A stretch of DNA of 64,000 bases from Acidovorax soli (GTDB lineage Bacteria; Pseudomonadota; Gammaproteobacteria; Burkholderiales; Burkholderiaceae_C). The notes under the pieces were generated by a model. That model saw only the letters and a program-made list of their open reading frames with translations. It searched no databases and was not told where the DNA came from. The position numbers and the translations under genes are program-made. The stretch spans positions 1 through 64,000 of the forward strand of contig NZ_FNQJ01000020.1 of NCBI RefSeq assembly GCF_900107605.1, given 5' to 3'. Shown one piece after another: positions 9,076 through 18,414 of the stretch; position 1 is the stretch's first letter, and each line of letters opens with the position of its first letter.

Positions 9076-9929
9076 ACAGGCAAGACGTCGTCGTGCTAGG
9101 CTTGCCAAGCAGCGGAAAGACCACCTACCTCGCCGCACTGCGGCATCTCATGACCGCCAACGAAGTGGACGTGGAGCTCAGGCTCGTCCACCTACGCGGT
9201 GAGGGGACCGAGCACCTGCATTTGCTCGTAGACCGTTGGTTGCGCGCAAAGGCGCAGGAACGAACCACTGAGGTCAAGAGCCGCACGGTGACGATGACCC
9301 TTCGGGAGAAAACCGGCGCGGAGTTCGAACTGCACTTCCCGGACATGGCGGGTGAGTCGTTCCAGCGCATGTGGGAGAAGCGAGAGTGCGATCCTTCGGT
9401 CGCGGCGCAGCTCCGTAGCCGCGGCGTTCTCCTCTTCGTTCATGCAAACAAGTACAAGGCCCCTACATGGGTTGTAGATGAAGTCCAGCAGAACAAGGCG
9501 CTAGGCATCGCTCCTGAACCGGAACAACCAGTCCCTTGGAAGCCAGAACACTCGGCCACGCAGGTCCAGCTTGTAGACCTTCTGCAGTCTCTCCAGTCAG
9601 CTCCCTTGGACGCCGGTCCGCGGCGCCTTGCCATAGTGCTCTCGGCGTGGGACAAGGCCGCCGCTGAAGGCCATGCGCCTGTAACGTATTTGGACCGCCA
9701 CTTCCCGTTCCTGCGGCAATATCTTGAGAATGGCCTTGGCGAAGGCTGGACGTGGACGGTGTTCGGCGTCAGCGCCCAGGGCGGCGAGTACGACGAGGAC
9801 GACAAGCCGCCTCGGGAAGAGGCGCAGCGCATGCGGGATGTGGACATTCCCTCGCAGCGAATCAAGGTTGTGACTGAGGGCGCAGAGTCCCATGACCTAA
9901 CTGAGCCCCTCACTTGGCTGTTGGGATAG
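9072..9929 (+). CDS. TRAFAC-type GTPase (double-GTPase 1-like)
   Basis: A 285-residue P-loop protein with Walker A GLPSSGKTT at 10-18, switch-II DMAGE at 91-95 and an atypical specificity motif SAWDK at 191-195 in place of NKxD. It has no other recognisable domain. It begins inside the stop of the previous GTPase gene (ATGA), the arrangement that gives these pairs their double-GTPase name. The altered specificity motif leaves the nucleotide preference open. It most likely works with its neighbour as a paired switch controlling the phosphoesterase and the GAP1-like protein. Confidence 0.82.
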   Translation: MNRQDVVVLGLPSSGKTTYLAALRHLMTANEVDVELRLVHLRGEGTEHLHLLVDRWLRAKAQERTTEVKSRTVTMTLREKTGAEFELHFPDMAGESFQRMWEKRECDPSVAAQLRSRGVLLFVHANKYKAPTWVVDEVQQNKALGIAPEPEQPVPWKPEHSATQVQLVDLLQSLQSAPLDAGPRRLAIVLSAWDKAAAEGHAPVTYLDRHFPFLRQYLENGLGEGWTWTVFGVSAQGGEYDEDDKPPREEAQRMRDVDIPSQRIKVVTEGAESHDLTEPLTWLLG

Positions 9930-9937
9930 GGTTGGTA

Positions 9938-12004
9938 GTGGGTACAACCGTTCATCAGGCGTTGCATGGCTATTCCGATGGCCATCGTCAACTGGCTTGC
10001 TCAGCCGCTTTGTCGCCGAAGGACGCGCGCCTGGTCCTCGTCATGAGCGACGTGTCGGGCTCCGGCGTGACCGGCGAGGGCATCCCGTACATCACGGGCT
10101 ACCCGCTCGCGGAGTCGGGCCTCTACGCGCTGGCGAAGACATGGCCCGCGACCGAGCTTCCCAGGCCAGGTTCTGTCTGGACGCACACCATCTTTGTCGA
10201 GTTCGCCGAGCTTGCAACTCTTGACCGTCCGTCCAGCCTAGCCAAACTGTTCCGCCGTCCTTCCATGGAGCAGCGATTCGGCTATGACAACGCGCTGCTA
10301 CTTGGTAACGACCCTCTATGTTCGGAGATGTTGAGCGATGAAGAGCTGTTCTGGTTTGGACGCCTCGCCACAGGACTCTACGGACTCCCCGACGAGCCGA
10401 TTTGGGCTCGACGTGACCCTGATTTCTATGTCGACGAAGTAGTGCTTCGGATATGGGACCAACAATGGCCCCGCCTGCGGCGCTCCTTCAAGTTCTGTAC
10501 GCTCACGACCACCGACCGTTCTCAGGACGGATTTGCCTTCGACCTCCAGCTCTGTCCCAGTTCGGCGGCGACATCTCGCCTTCGATTCCAGGGGCGCTTC
10601 GAAGGGTGGGAAGCGGTAACCTCCAGTGACGAGGCTTGGATGCGAGGGCTACTTGCCGATGTTTGGCACCCCGAACGATCAGAGATACGACAAGCCCTGC
10701 GTCTGATAGGCACGGACGTACTCGGCGGGCGCGCAGCCATGCGCCCCATTTGCGAGCTTCTGGTGTCCCAGTCAGCCTCGATTCAGATGGACGTCAACCA
10801 GATTGTTGATTTGGTCAACGAACCTGGGCTTCTGGCGACGTCCAAGCTGGCCAAGATGTTTGCGCTTAGGACCGTGTTGCCTAGATCCGAGCACCTGAGC
10901 GACGAATCGTTGCGCTTCGTGGCAAAGAACATTGACTTCCTGCCTTCCGAGGAGCTCGAGGAATTTGCGCCGCCTTTCTCTGAGCGGCTCTGGGCGACTA
11001 ACCCGGTCATGCTCGCCAGCCTTTGGCTTGATGATCGGCCTTCAGTTCAAATTCCTCTGCGCCACGCAGCCCAAGGCATCATCGCCGCCGAGCTTCTGGA
11101 TGGACTTTCGGCCGCTCCTGACCTCGTCCACCCACTTCTAACGGTCAGACCCGACCTGGCGGAGCTTCCCGAGTTTTGGGGGCGTACTCAGTGTTGGCCA
11201 AAGGTTGTCGCAAACATCGGGATCGACCTCACGAGTCACGCAGTTCTTGATGCACTGGTCCTCGGGCTACATGATGAAGGGGCAATGACCTCTGCACTGC
11301 ATGAGGTCGGTACGCTTGCCGTCTTGAAATGCATCCAGACCCTGGATCAGCAGCCTCAGGTCAGCCAGAACCTCGATGCTTGGGTGCGACATGCATGCTC
11401 CGACACGGACGCCGTGGCGAAATTCCTTGCGCAGTCGACGGCGTCAAGCGCCGGCACCATTTACCTCGTCTCGCAGCAGCTCCAGCCGGACGCTGTGCCC
11501 AATGACTTTGGCGACGACCCCTGGCTCATCGCATTGCGCTCGTACTCCAAATCTAGGAGGAAGCTTCCTGTTGAGTTGCTAGCCTACGGGTTCCGCAGGG
11601 GCATGGGCTGGCGCTCTAGGAGTGTGGCAGAGCTTCTTAGCATCACCTTTGAAGCACTGCATCGGGCTGCGGAGCAGGACAGCATCCCGGAGACAAGTTG
11701 GAGCATGCTTGAGAACGCGCTGCCTTCGGTGAGAAGCGACTTCTCTTGGGATCGCGCTCTAAGGCTCAGGAAGGCCGCAGCCAAGCGCGCAACGGACATG
11801 CGGTTCAGCGCTGAAGACTTCCTTGGTCTTGCTGAGTCGGAGGTTCTGTTCGGGGCACTTCTCGAGGAAGTTTGGCAGTTGTGGGACGGGTCATGGTTCC
11901 TGAAATCTATGGCCAAGGAGAGGGGACGCGGCAACACCCCGACTGCCCACAAATGTCATCAGCTTCTAATCGATTTCGTCGAACGGAAATCCCACTGGTG
12001 GTGA
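9938..12004 (+). CDS. GTPase-associated protein 1 (GAP1)-like large protein
   Basis: Last and largest gene of the operon, 688 residues. The N terminus carries HQALHGYSDGHRQLA, which resembles the signature of the GAP1 N-terminal domain in GTPase-centred conflict operons. A largely helical middle and C-terminal region follows. No catalytic motif is visible; in such systems the protein is thought to be a scaffold or sensor partner of the GTPases. GTG 9938 is chosen as start, 8 bases after the previous stop; TTG 9914 and 9932 are in frame. It has no membrane segments. The name comes from the N-terminal motif and the neighbours. Confidence 0.75.
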   Translation: MGTTVHQALHGYSDGHRQLACSAALSPKDARLVLVMSDVSGSGVTGEGIPYITGYPLAESGLYALAKTWPATELPRPGSVWTHTIFVEFAELATLDRPSSLAKLFRRPSMEQRFGYDNALLLGNDPLCSEMLSDEELFWFGRLATGLYGLPDEPIWARRDPDFYVDEVVLRIWDQQWPRLRRSFKFCTLTTTDRSQDGFAFDLQLCPSSAATSRLRFQGRFEGWEAVTSSDEAWMRGLLADVWHPERSEIRQALRLIGTDVLGGRAAMRPICELLVSQSASIQMDVNQIVDLVNEPGLLATSKLAKMFALRTVLPRSEHLSDESLRFVAKNIDFLPSEELEEFAPPFSERLWATNPVMLASLWLDDRPSVQIPLRHAAQGIIAAELLDGLSAAPDLVHPLLTVRPDLAELPEFWGRTQCWPKVVANIGIDLTSHAVLDALVLGLHDEGAMTSALHEVGTLAVLKCIQTLDQQPQVSQNLDAWVRHACSDTDAVAKFLAQSTASSAGTIYLVSQQLQPDAVPNDFGDDPWLIALRSYSKSRRKLPVELLAYGFRRGMGWRSRSVAELLSITFEALHRAAEQDSIPETSWSMLENALPSVRSDFSWDRALRLRKAAAKRATDMRFSAEDFLGLAESEVLFGALLEEVWQLWDGSWFLKSMAKERGRGNTPTAHKCHQLLIDFVERKSHWW

Positions 12005-12455
12005 TAGCGACATAACACCCTTTATCGCTGATGGCTCGCAGCGGATGACCATCAGTCAGACAGCCCTCGTTCCACCACCCAGAACCCGAACAGACCTGGC
12101 CGACAGATTCTGCTTCGGCAATTCACATCCCATAAGGTCTATAACCAAGGTCGTGATGCCATGATCGTAGAGTGACACCAGGGCTTCCGGTGCCACGATG
12201 AATCTACCCGGATCCGGTAGTCGCCTTCGCGCCACGCACAAGTGAGTCGCTGGCCGACGACTGGTGTTAGTCGTTGCAGTCATTGATGCAGCCCACCGTG
12301 AACGACTGAGATCAGCCTGAAGCGGCCAAGCCCAGGTCGGTTCTGCAACGAATGCTGCGGCCGTGTCCGCACCGCGATCCGGTCCCTGCGCTATGTCGAT
12401 CATCCGGGACTCGGCGTTCTCGCCGAAGGGCGGGCATCACAGCCTTTGTGGTCGC
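12005..12455. other. island right flank with no convincing gene
   Basis: A minus-strand frame of 115 codons (12056-12403) has a plausible-looking C-terminal half but no ribosome-binding site and no recognisable domain. It may be the tail of a decayed gene. No other gene or strong repeat is seen before the junction with comM. Confidence 0.45.
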
Positions 12456-12495
12456 ATTAAATATTGTAGAGTCTTAAAAATTATTGTAATTCACA
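12456..12495 (-). mobile_element. putative island terminus inside comM (Tn7-like end)
   Basis: Where comM stops matching, the minus strand begins TGTGAATTACAATAA. A second TACAATA copy follows, spaced exactly 20 bases from the first (ATTGTA at 12483 and 12463 on the plus strand). Ends starting TGT with regularly spaced short repeats are typical of Tn7-like heteromeric transposons, and comM is a known target of that group (for example AbaR/Tn6022-type islands). No transposase gene of this type is in the window, so the assignment is inferred. Confidence 0.45.
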
Positions 12496-13387
12496 AACCC
12501 CCACCCACCAGTGCCACCGCCGATGCCGTGTGGTGCGGCTGGCAGGTGGGTCGCTGCGCCCAGCGCGCGGGGGTGAAGCGCCCGGCCAGGCTGGCCACGG
12601 CGGCGCTCTCCAGGGCCTCTTCCATGGTCATGGCCGGCAGCAGCCCGGCAAAGCGCTGGGCCAGCATGGATTTGCCGGATCCGGGCGGCCCCATCATCAG
12701 CAGGCTGTGCCCGCCAGCGGCCGCGATCTCCAGTGCGCGCTTGGAGGCCGCCTGGCCCTTGATGTCCGAAAGATCGGCATAGGCCACCTGCGTGGCCAGC
12801 GGCGCGGGTTGCAGCAGACACCAGCCGTCGTCCGGGGCGCTGGCGTCGTCCATGGATTCCTGGCTGCCTGCCGGCAGGAACTGCCGCACGACATCGAGCA
12901 GATGCCGGGCGCGGTACACCTGTGCGTCGGGTACCAGGGCGGCCTCTTCGGCACTGCCGGGCGGCAGCACCAGCCGCACCGCCACGCCGTGGGCCCGCAG
13001 TGCCAGGCTCGTGGCCAGCGCGCCGCGCACGGGGCGCAATTGCCCGGACAGCGACAGCTCCCCGGCGAATTCATGGCCGGCCAGGCGGCCCGCGTCGATC
13101 TGCCCGCTGGCGGCCAGGATGCCCAGGGCAATGGGCAGGTCGAAGCGGCCCGAATCCTTGGGCAGATCGGCGGGCGCCAGATTGACCGTGATGCGCTTGT
13201 TGTGGGGGAACTCCAGCCCTGCGTTCTGCAGTGCCGAGCGCACCCGCTCGCGCGCTTCCTTCACTTCCAGATCGGCCAGGCCGACCAGGGTGAAGCTGGG
13301 AAGCCCGTTGGCCAGATGCACCTCGACGGTGACGGAGGGCGCTTCCAGCCCCAGGAGCGCGCGACTTTGCACCAATGCAAGACTCAT
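12491..13387 (-). pseudogene. comM: comM (YifB/Mg-chelatase-like AAA+ helicase), 3' half removed by island insertion
   Basis: ComM is a hexameric helicase that promotes branch migration during natural transformation. The gene starts at ATG 13387 with GGGGAG upstream and encodes the N-terminal Lon-like domain and the Walker A motif GPPGSGKS. After SAVALVGGG it runs into foreign DNA and a stop, giving 298 residues instead of about 505. Walker B, sensor and C-terminal regions are lost. The missing part presumably lies on the far side of the island, left of the window. Transformation is expected to be impaired unless the island excises. Confidence 0.92.
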
Positions 13388-13448
13388 GAACGGTTTTCTC
13401 CCCAGATGGGTGCGGTGGGTGGAGGGTTGTTGTCTGCTGGCGGCGTTG

Positions 13449-13465
13449 CGCACCAAGGGGGTGCA
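13449..13465 (+). promoter_or_regulatory. NtrC-binding site
   Basis: CGCACC-AAGGG-GGTGCA matches the NtrC consensus TGCACC-N5-GGTGCA with one mismatch. It lies about 95 bases upstream of a sigma-54 promoter, a typical enhancer distance, ahead of torF-glnK-amtB. Confidence 0.7.
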
Positions 13466-13543
13466 ACGGTGCGGCGCCACTGCCAATGTAAGGGCGAATG
13501 CACGCCGTGGGTGCGGACCTTGTCGCCATGGAGATCCGCAACA

Positions 13544-13559
13544 TGGCACGGACCGTGCT
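13544..13559 (+). promoter_or_regulatory. sigma-54 promoter for torF-glnK-amtB
   Basis: TGGCAC-GGACC-GTGCT has GG and GC elements at the exact -24/-12 spacing. It ends 40 bases before the torF start. With the NtrC site it explains nitrogen control of glnK-amtB. Confidence 0.75.
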
Positions 13560-13599
13560 TTGCACAACTGTCCCCACTCTTCATTACACCGGAGGAACC

Positions 13600-14711
<1,112 letters not shown>

Positions 14712-14753
14712 GCGCGCCCCAGGGCCCGCTGCATTCCACAGAGAGAACATGCC

Positions 14754-16193
14754 ATGAAAAAACTGCTTGCCTCCTTCATCCTGGGACTGGGCCTGCTGTC
14801 CGCAGGATCGATGTCCCTGGCCCAGGCGCCCGCCCCGGCTGAAACCACCGCTGCCGCTCCGGCGGCAGAAGCCGCGGCGCCCGCCGCCCCCGTGGCTGCG
14901 CCGGCCGATGCCGCCGCAGCACCCGCAGCCGCCACTGCCGAGGCCGCCCCTGCAGCACCCGCGCCCAAGCTCGATTCGGGCGACACCGCGTGGATGCTCA
15001 CCTCCACCCTGCTCGTGATCCTGATGGTCATCCCGGGCCTGGCCCTGTTCTACGGCGGCCTGGCACGCTCCAAGAACATGCTGTCGGTACTGGTGCAGGT
15101 GTTCGTGATCTTTGCGCTGATCACCGTGCTGTGGGCCGTCTATGGCTACAGCCTGACCTTTGCCGGCGAGGGCCAGTTCTTCGGTGGCTTCGACAAGCTC
15201 TTCCTCAAGGGCATCGCGCCAGACACGCTGTCGGGTCTGCTGCCGACGATTCCCGAATACGTGTTCGTGGCCTTCCAGTCCACCTTTGCCGCCATCACCG
15301 TGGCGCTGATCGTGGGTTCGTTCGCCGAGCGCATCAAGTTTGCTGCCGTGCTGATCTTCGCCGTGCTGTGGTTCACCTTCAGCTACATCCCCATGGCCCA
15401 CATGGTGTGGGGCGGCGGCCTGCTGGGCAAGGACGGCGCGCTTGACTTTGCTGGCGGCACCGTGGTGCACATCAATGCCGGTATCGCCGGCCTGGTGGGT
15501 GCCTACATGGTGGGCAAGCGCATCGGTTTCGGCCGCGAAGCGCTCACGCCCCACAGCCTGACGCTGACCATGGTGGGCGCCTCGCTGCTGTGGGTGGGCT
15601 GGTTCGGTTTCAACGCCGGCTCGGCCGGCGCCGCCAACGGCGCAGCCGGCCTGGCCTTCATCAACACCATCCTGGCCACGGGCGCTGCCACGCTGTCCTG
15701 GCTGGCCGGTGAAGCCCTGCACAAGGGCAAGGCCTCCATGCTGGGTGCTGCCTCGGGTGCGGTGGCGGGTCTGGTGGCCGTCACGCCGGCCGCCGGTTTC
15801 GTGGGTCCCATGGGTTCCATCGTGATGGGCCTGATTGCTGGCGTCATCTGCCTGTGGGGCGTGGGTGGCCTCAAGAAGATGCTGGGCGCCGACGATGCGT
15901 TCGACGTGTTCGGCGTGCACGGCGTGGGCGGCATCCTCGGTGCCATCCTGACCGGTGTGTTTGCCTCGCAGAACCTGGGCGGCACAGGTGGCCTCGCTCC
16001 CGATACCTTTGCCATGGGTGCCCAGGTGTGGATCCAGACCAAGAGCGTGCTGCTCACCATCGTGTGGTCGGGCGTGGTCTCGTTCATCGCTTACAAGATC
16101 GCCGATCTGCTCGTGGGTCTGCGGGTATCCGAGGAAGCCGAACGCGAAGGGCTGGACATCACTTCGCACGGCGAAACAGCCTACAACCGCTGA
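14754..16193 (+). CDS. amtB: ammonium transporter AmtB
   Basis: A 479-residue inner-membrane ammonium channel of the Amt/Rh family. A cleavable signal peptide (1-23) is followed by an Ala/Pro-rich segment (about 24-72) that makes the protein longer than usual, then about 11 membrane helices with the family signature DFAGGTVVHINAG. Pore His positions are present (VFGVHGVGG). It lies 42 bases after glnK and before a strong terminator, so torF-glnK-amtB is one nitrogen-regulated unit. Confidence 0.95.
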   Translation: MKKLLASFILGLGLLSAGSMSLAQAPAPAETTAAAPAAEAAAPAAPVAAPADAAAAPAAATAEAAPAAPAPKLDSGDTAWMLTSTLLVILMVIPGLALFYGGLARSKNMLSVLVQVFVIFALITVLWAVYGYSLTFAGEGQFFGGFDKLFLKGIAPDTLSGLLPTIPEYVFVAFQSTFAAITVALIVGSFAERIKFAAVLIFAVLWFTFSYIPMAHMVWGGGLLGKDGALDFAGGTVVHINAGIAGLVGAYMVGKRIGFGREALTPHSLTLTMVGASLLWVGWFGFNAGSAGAANGAAGLAFINTILATGAATLSWLAGEALHKGKASMLGAASGAVAGLVAVTPAAGFVGPMGSIVMGLIAGVICLWGVGGLKKMLGADDAFDVFGVHGVGGILGAILTGVFASQNLGGTGGLAPDTFAMGAQVWIQTKSVLLTIVWSGVVSFIAYKIADLLVGLRVSEEAEREGLDITSHGETAYNR

Positions 16194-16262
16194 TCGCTCC
16201 CGCGCTGCGGTGTCTGGTGGCACCGCAGCGCTTGCTGATGGAGGGAGAAACCTCCAGGTCTT

Positions 16263-16289
16263 GGCCCGCCCTTTCGGCGGGCCTTTTTT
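16263..16289 (+). terminator. rho-independent terminator after amtB
   Basis: GGCCCGCC-CTTTC-GGCGGGCC forms a perfect 8-bp stem followed by six T residues. Confidence 0.9.
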
Positions 16290-16406
16290 CTGGGGGCAAG
16301 GCCCTGGTGTGCGCTGTGACCTGCGTGGGGCGCGGGTGGAATGCACGGTCCCTGTTCAAAAAATTCACATGCCCAGGCCGGCATACCCAGGAACAGTGCC
16401 GCTACC

Positions 16407-17528
16407 ATGCAGGCCATGGAATTCGCCCTTCGCCAGCTGGTTGACCGTGTCCGCGCCGCCGCCGCCGCGCAAACCCCCCTGCGCATCCGGGGTGGGGGCA
16501 CCAAGGACTTTCATGGCCTTGCGCTGCGCGGCGAGGTGCTCGATACCCGTGCATTCACCGGCATCGTGGGCTATGAGCCCAGCGAGCTGGTCGTCACGGC
16601 GCGCGCGGGCACGCCCTTGTCCGAGCTGGAGGCCGTGCTGGCCGAAAAAGGCCAGTGCCTGCCCTTCGAGCCCCCCCATTTCGGACCGGGTGCCACCGTG
16701 GGCGGCATGGTGGCCGCTGGCCTCAGCGGCCCTGCCCGCGCCAGCGTGGGCGCCGTGCGCGATTATCTGCTGGGTGTGGTGCTGCTCAACGGCCGCGCCG
16801 AGCTGCTCACCTTCGGCGGCCAGGTCATGAAGAATGTGGCGGGCTACGACGTTTCGCGCCTCATGGCGGGCGCCTGGGGCACGCTGGGCCTGCTCACCGA
16901 GGTGAGCCTCAAGGTGCTGCCCGTGGCGCCCGCCGAGGCCACGCTGCGCTTTGAATGCAGCCAGGCCGATGCCCTGCGCCGGCTGCACGCCTGGGGCGGC
17001 CTGCCCCTGCCGCTCAACGCCAGCTGCTGGGTAGAGGACGCGGGCGTGGGCACGCTGTTTGTGCGCCTGCGTGGCGCGGTGGCGGCGGTGGATGCGGCCT
17101 GCCGCAGCATGGGCGGTACGCGGCTCGACAACGCCACCGTGGCGCCCGACTGGCAGGCCTGCCGCGAGCAGACGCTGCCCTGGTTTTCCGCCCGCCAGGC
17201 CCAGCCTGGGCAGGCGCTGTGGCGCCTGTCTGTGCCCGCCACGGCCCCCGTGCTGGCGCTGCCCGAGGGGGCTTCGCCGCTGATCGAATGGCATGGCGCC
17301 CTGCGCTGGGTGCAGGCGCCGCTGGCGAAGGGCGATGCGTTGCGCCAAGCCGCCCGGGCTGTGGGTGGAAGTGCTGCGTTATTCATGGCTGATGGCGCAG
17401 AGCAATCAAGCGTTGCCGGCCCATTGGATCTGGAATCTTCGGCGCTGGCACAGATCCATGCGCGCCTCAAGCACAGCTTCGACCCGGCCGGCATCTTCAA
17501 CCCCGGTCGCATGGCGCCGCAGTGGTGA
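16407..17528 (+). CDS. glcE: glycolate oxidase FAD-binding subunit GlcE
   Basis: GlcE is a subunit of the membrane-associated GlcDEF complex that oxidises glycolate to glyoxylate. The 373-residue product has an N-terminal FAD_binding_4 (PCMH-type) fold with RIRGGGTKDF and GATVGGMVAAGLSGP, as in GlcE. The start at ATG 16407 (or 16416) is set by homology to the usual N terminus. glcF follows after one intervening gene. No glcD is present nearby, so the catalytic subunit must be encoded elsewhere. Confidence 0.92.
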   Translation: MQAMEFALRQLVDRVRAAAAAQTPLRIRGGGTKDFHGLALRGEVLDTRAFTGIVGYEPSELVVTARAGTPLSELEAVLAEKGQCLPFEPPHFGPGATVGGMVAAGLSGPARASVGAVRDYLLGVVLLNGRAELLTFGGQVMKNVAGYDVSRLMAGAWGTLGLLTEVSLKVLPVAPAEATLRFECSQADALRRLHAWGGLPLPLNASCWVEDAGVGTLFVRLRGAVAAVDAACRSMGGTRLDNATVAPDWQACREQTLPWFSARQAQPGQALWRLSVPATAPVLALPEGASPLIEWHGALRWVQAPLAKGDALRQAARAVGGSAALFMADGAEQSSVAGPLDLESSALAQIHARLKHSFDPAGIFNPGRMAPQW

Positions 17529-17595
17529 GGGGCGCGCACATGGTGGCCAGCGACATCGGGCAAGCGAAGCCGCACCAGGGCGCCGCAGGCTGAAC

Positions 17596-18381
17596 ATGCG
17601 CCGCCTGCGTCATCTCACCGGCCACCACCGCACGGGCACCAGCAACCGCGTGCTCGGTCTGTTGCTGGCCTTCAATGCCGGGGCGGTGAATGCAGGTGGT
17701 TTTCTGGTGGTCCACCTGTACACCTCGCACATGACGGGTTTTCTGTCGATGCTGGCCGACAACCTCGTGCTGGGCAACATGGTGCTGGTGCTCAGCGCCC
17801 TGGGGGCCTTGCTGGCCTTCATCAGCGGGGCGGCCACCACGGCGGTGATGGTGAACTGGGCGCTGCAGCGCAAACTGCACAGCAGCTATGCGCTGCCGCT
17901 GTTGCTGGTGGCGCTGCTCATGCTCGTGTTCGGGCTGGTGGGCGCCATCACGCTCGACTGGCGCACACCTTTTGCCGTGCCCATGACGGTGCTGCTGCTG
18001 TCCTTCATCATGGGGCTGCAGAACGCCACCGTGACCAAGATGTCCTCGTCCCAGATCCGCACCACCCACATGACGGGCGTGGTGACCGACCTGGGCATCG
18101 AGCTGGGCAAGATGCTGTACTGGAACCGCACCGGCACCGCGCTCGAAAACCAGGTGCGCGCCAACCAGGCCCGGCTGCGGCTGTTCGCGGGGCTGGCGTC
18201 GGTGTTTCTCGTGGGCGGCATTGCCGGGGCGGCCGGCTTCAAGCATGTGGGCTTTGTCTTTGTGGTGCCGCTGGCGCTGGTGCTGCTGGTCCTGTCGCTG
18301 CCCCCGCTGTGGGCCGACCGCGCGCGCCTGCGCCATCCGCTGCGCAAGGCCGGGCCCGCCCGGCTGCCCCCCATTCCTTGA
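17596..18381 (+). CDS. YoaK/DUF1275-family membrane protein
   Basis: A 261-residue inner-membrane protein with about six hydrophobic helices. It contains the family hallmarks NAGAVNAGGFL and GLQNATVTKMSSSQIRTTHM. The function of DUF1275 proteins is not established; they are thought to be transporters. It sits between glcE and glcF on the same strand, an unusual interruption of the glycolate genes. The ATG is set by the domain start. Confidence 0.88.
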   Translation: MRRLRHLTGHHRTGTSNRVLGLLLAFNAGAVNAGGFLVVHLYTSHMTGFLSMLADNLVLGNMVLVLSALGALLAFISGAATTAVMVNWALQRKLHSSYALPLLLVALLMLVFGLVGAITLDWRTPFAVPMTVLLLSFIMGLQNATVTKMSSSQIRTTHMTGVVTDLGIELGKMLYWNRTGTALENQVRANQARLRLFAGLASVFLVGGIAGAAGFKHVGFVFVVPLALVLLVLSLPPLWADRARLRHPLRKAGPARLPPIP

Positions 18382-18414
18382 AGTGATCTTGTTGACCCGT
18401 CCAGGCTGCACCCC

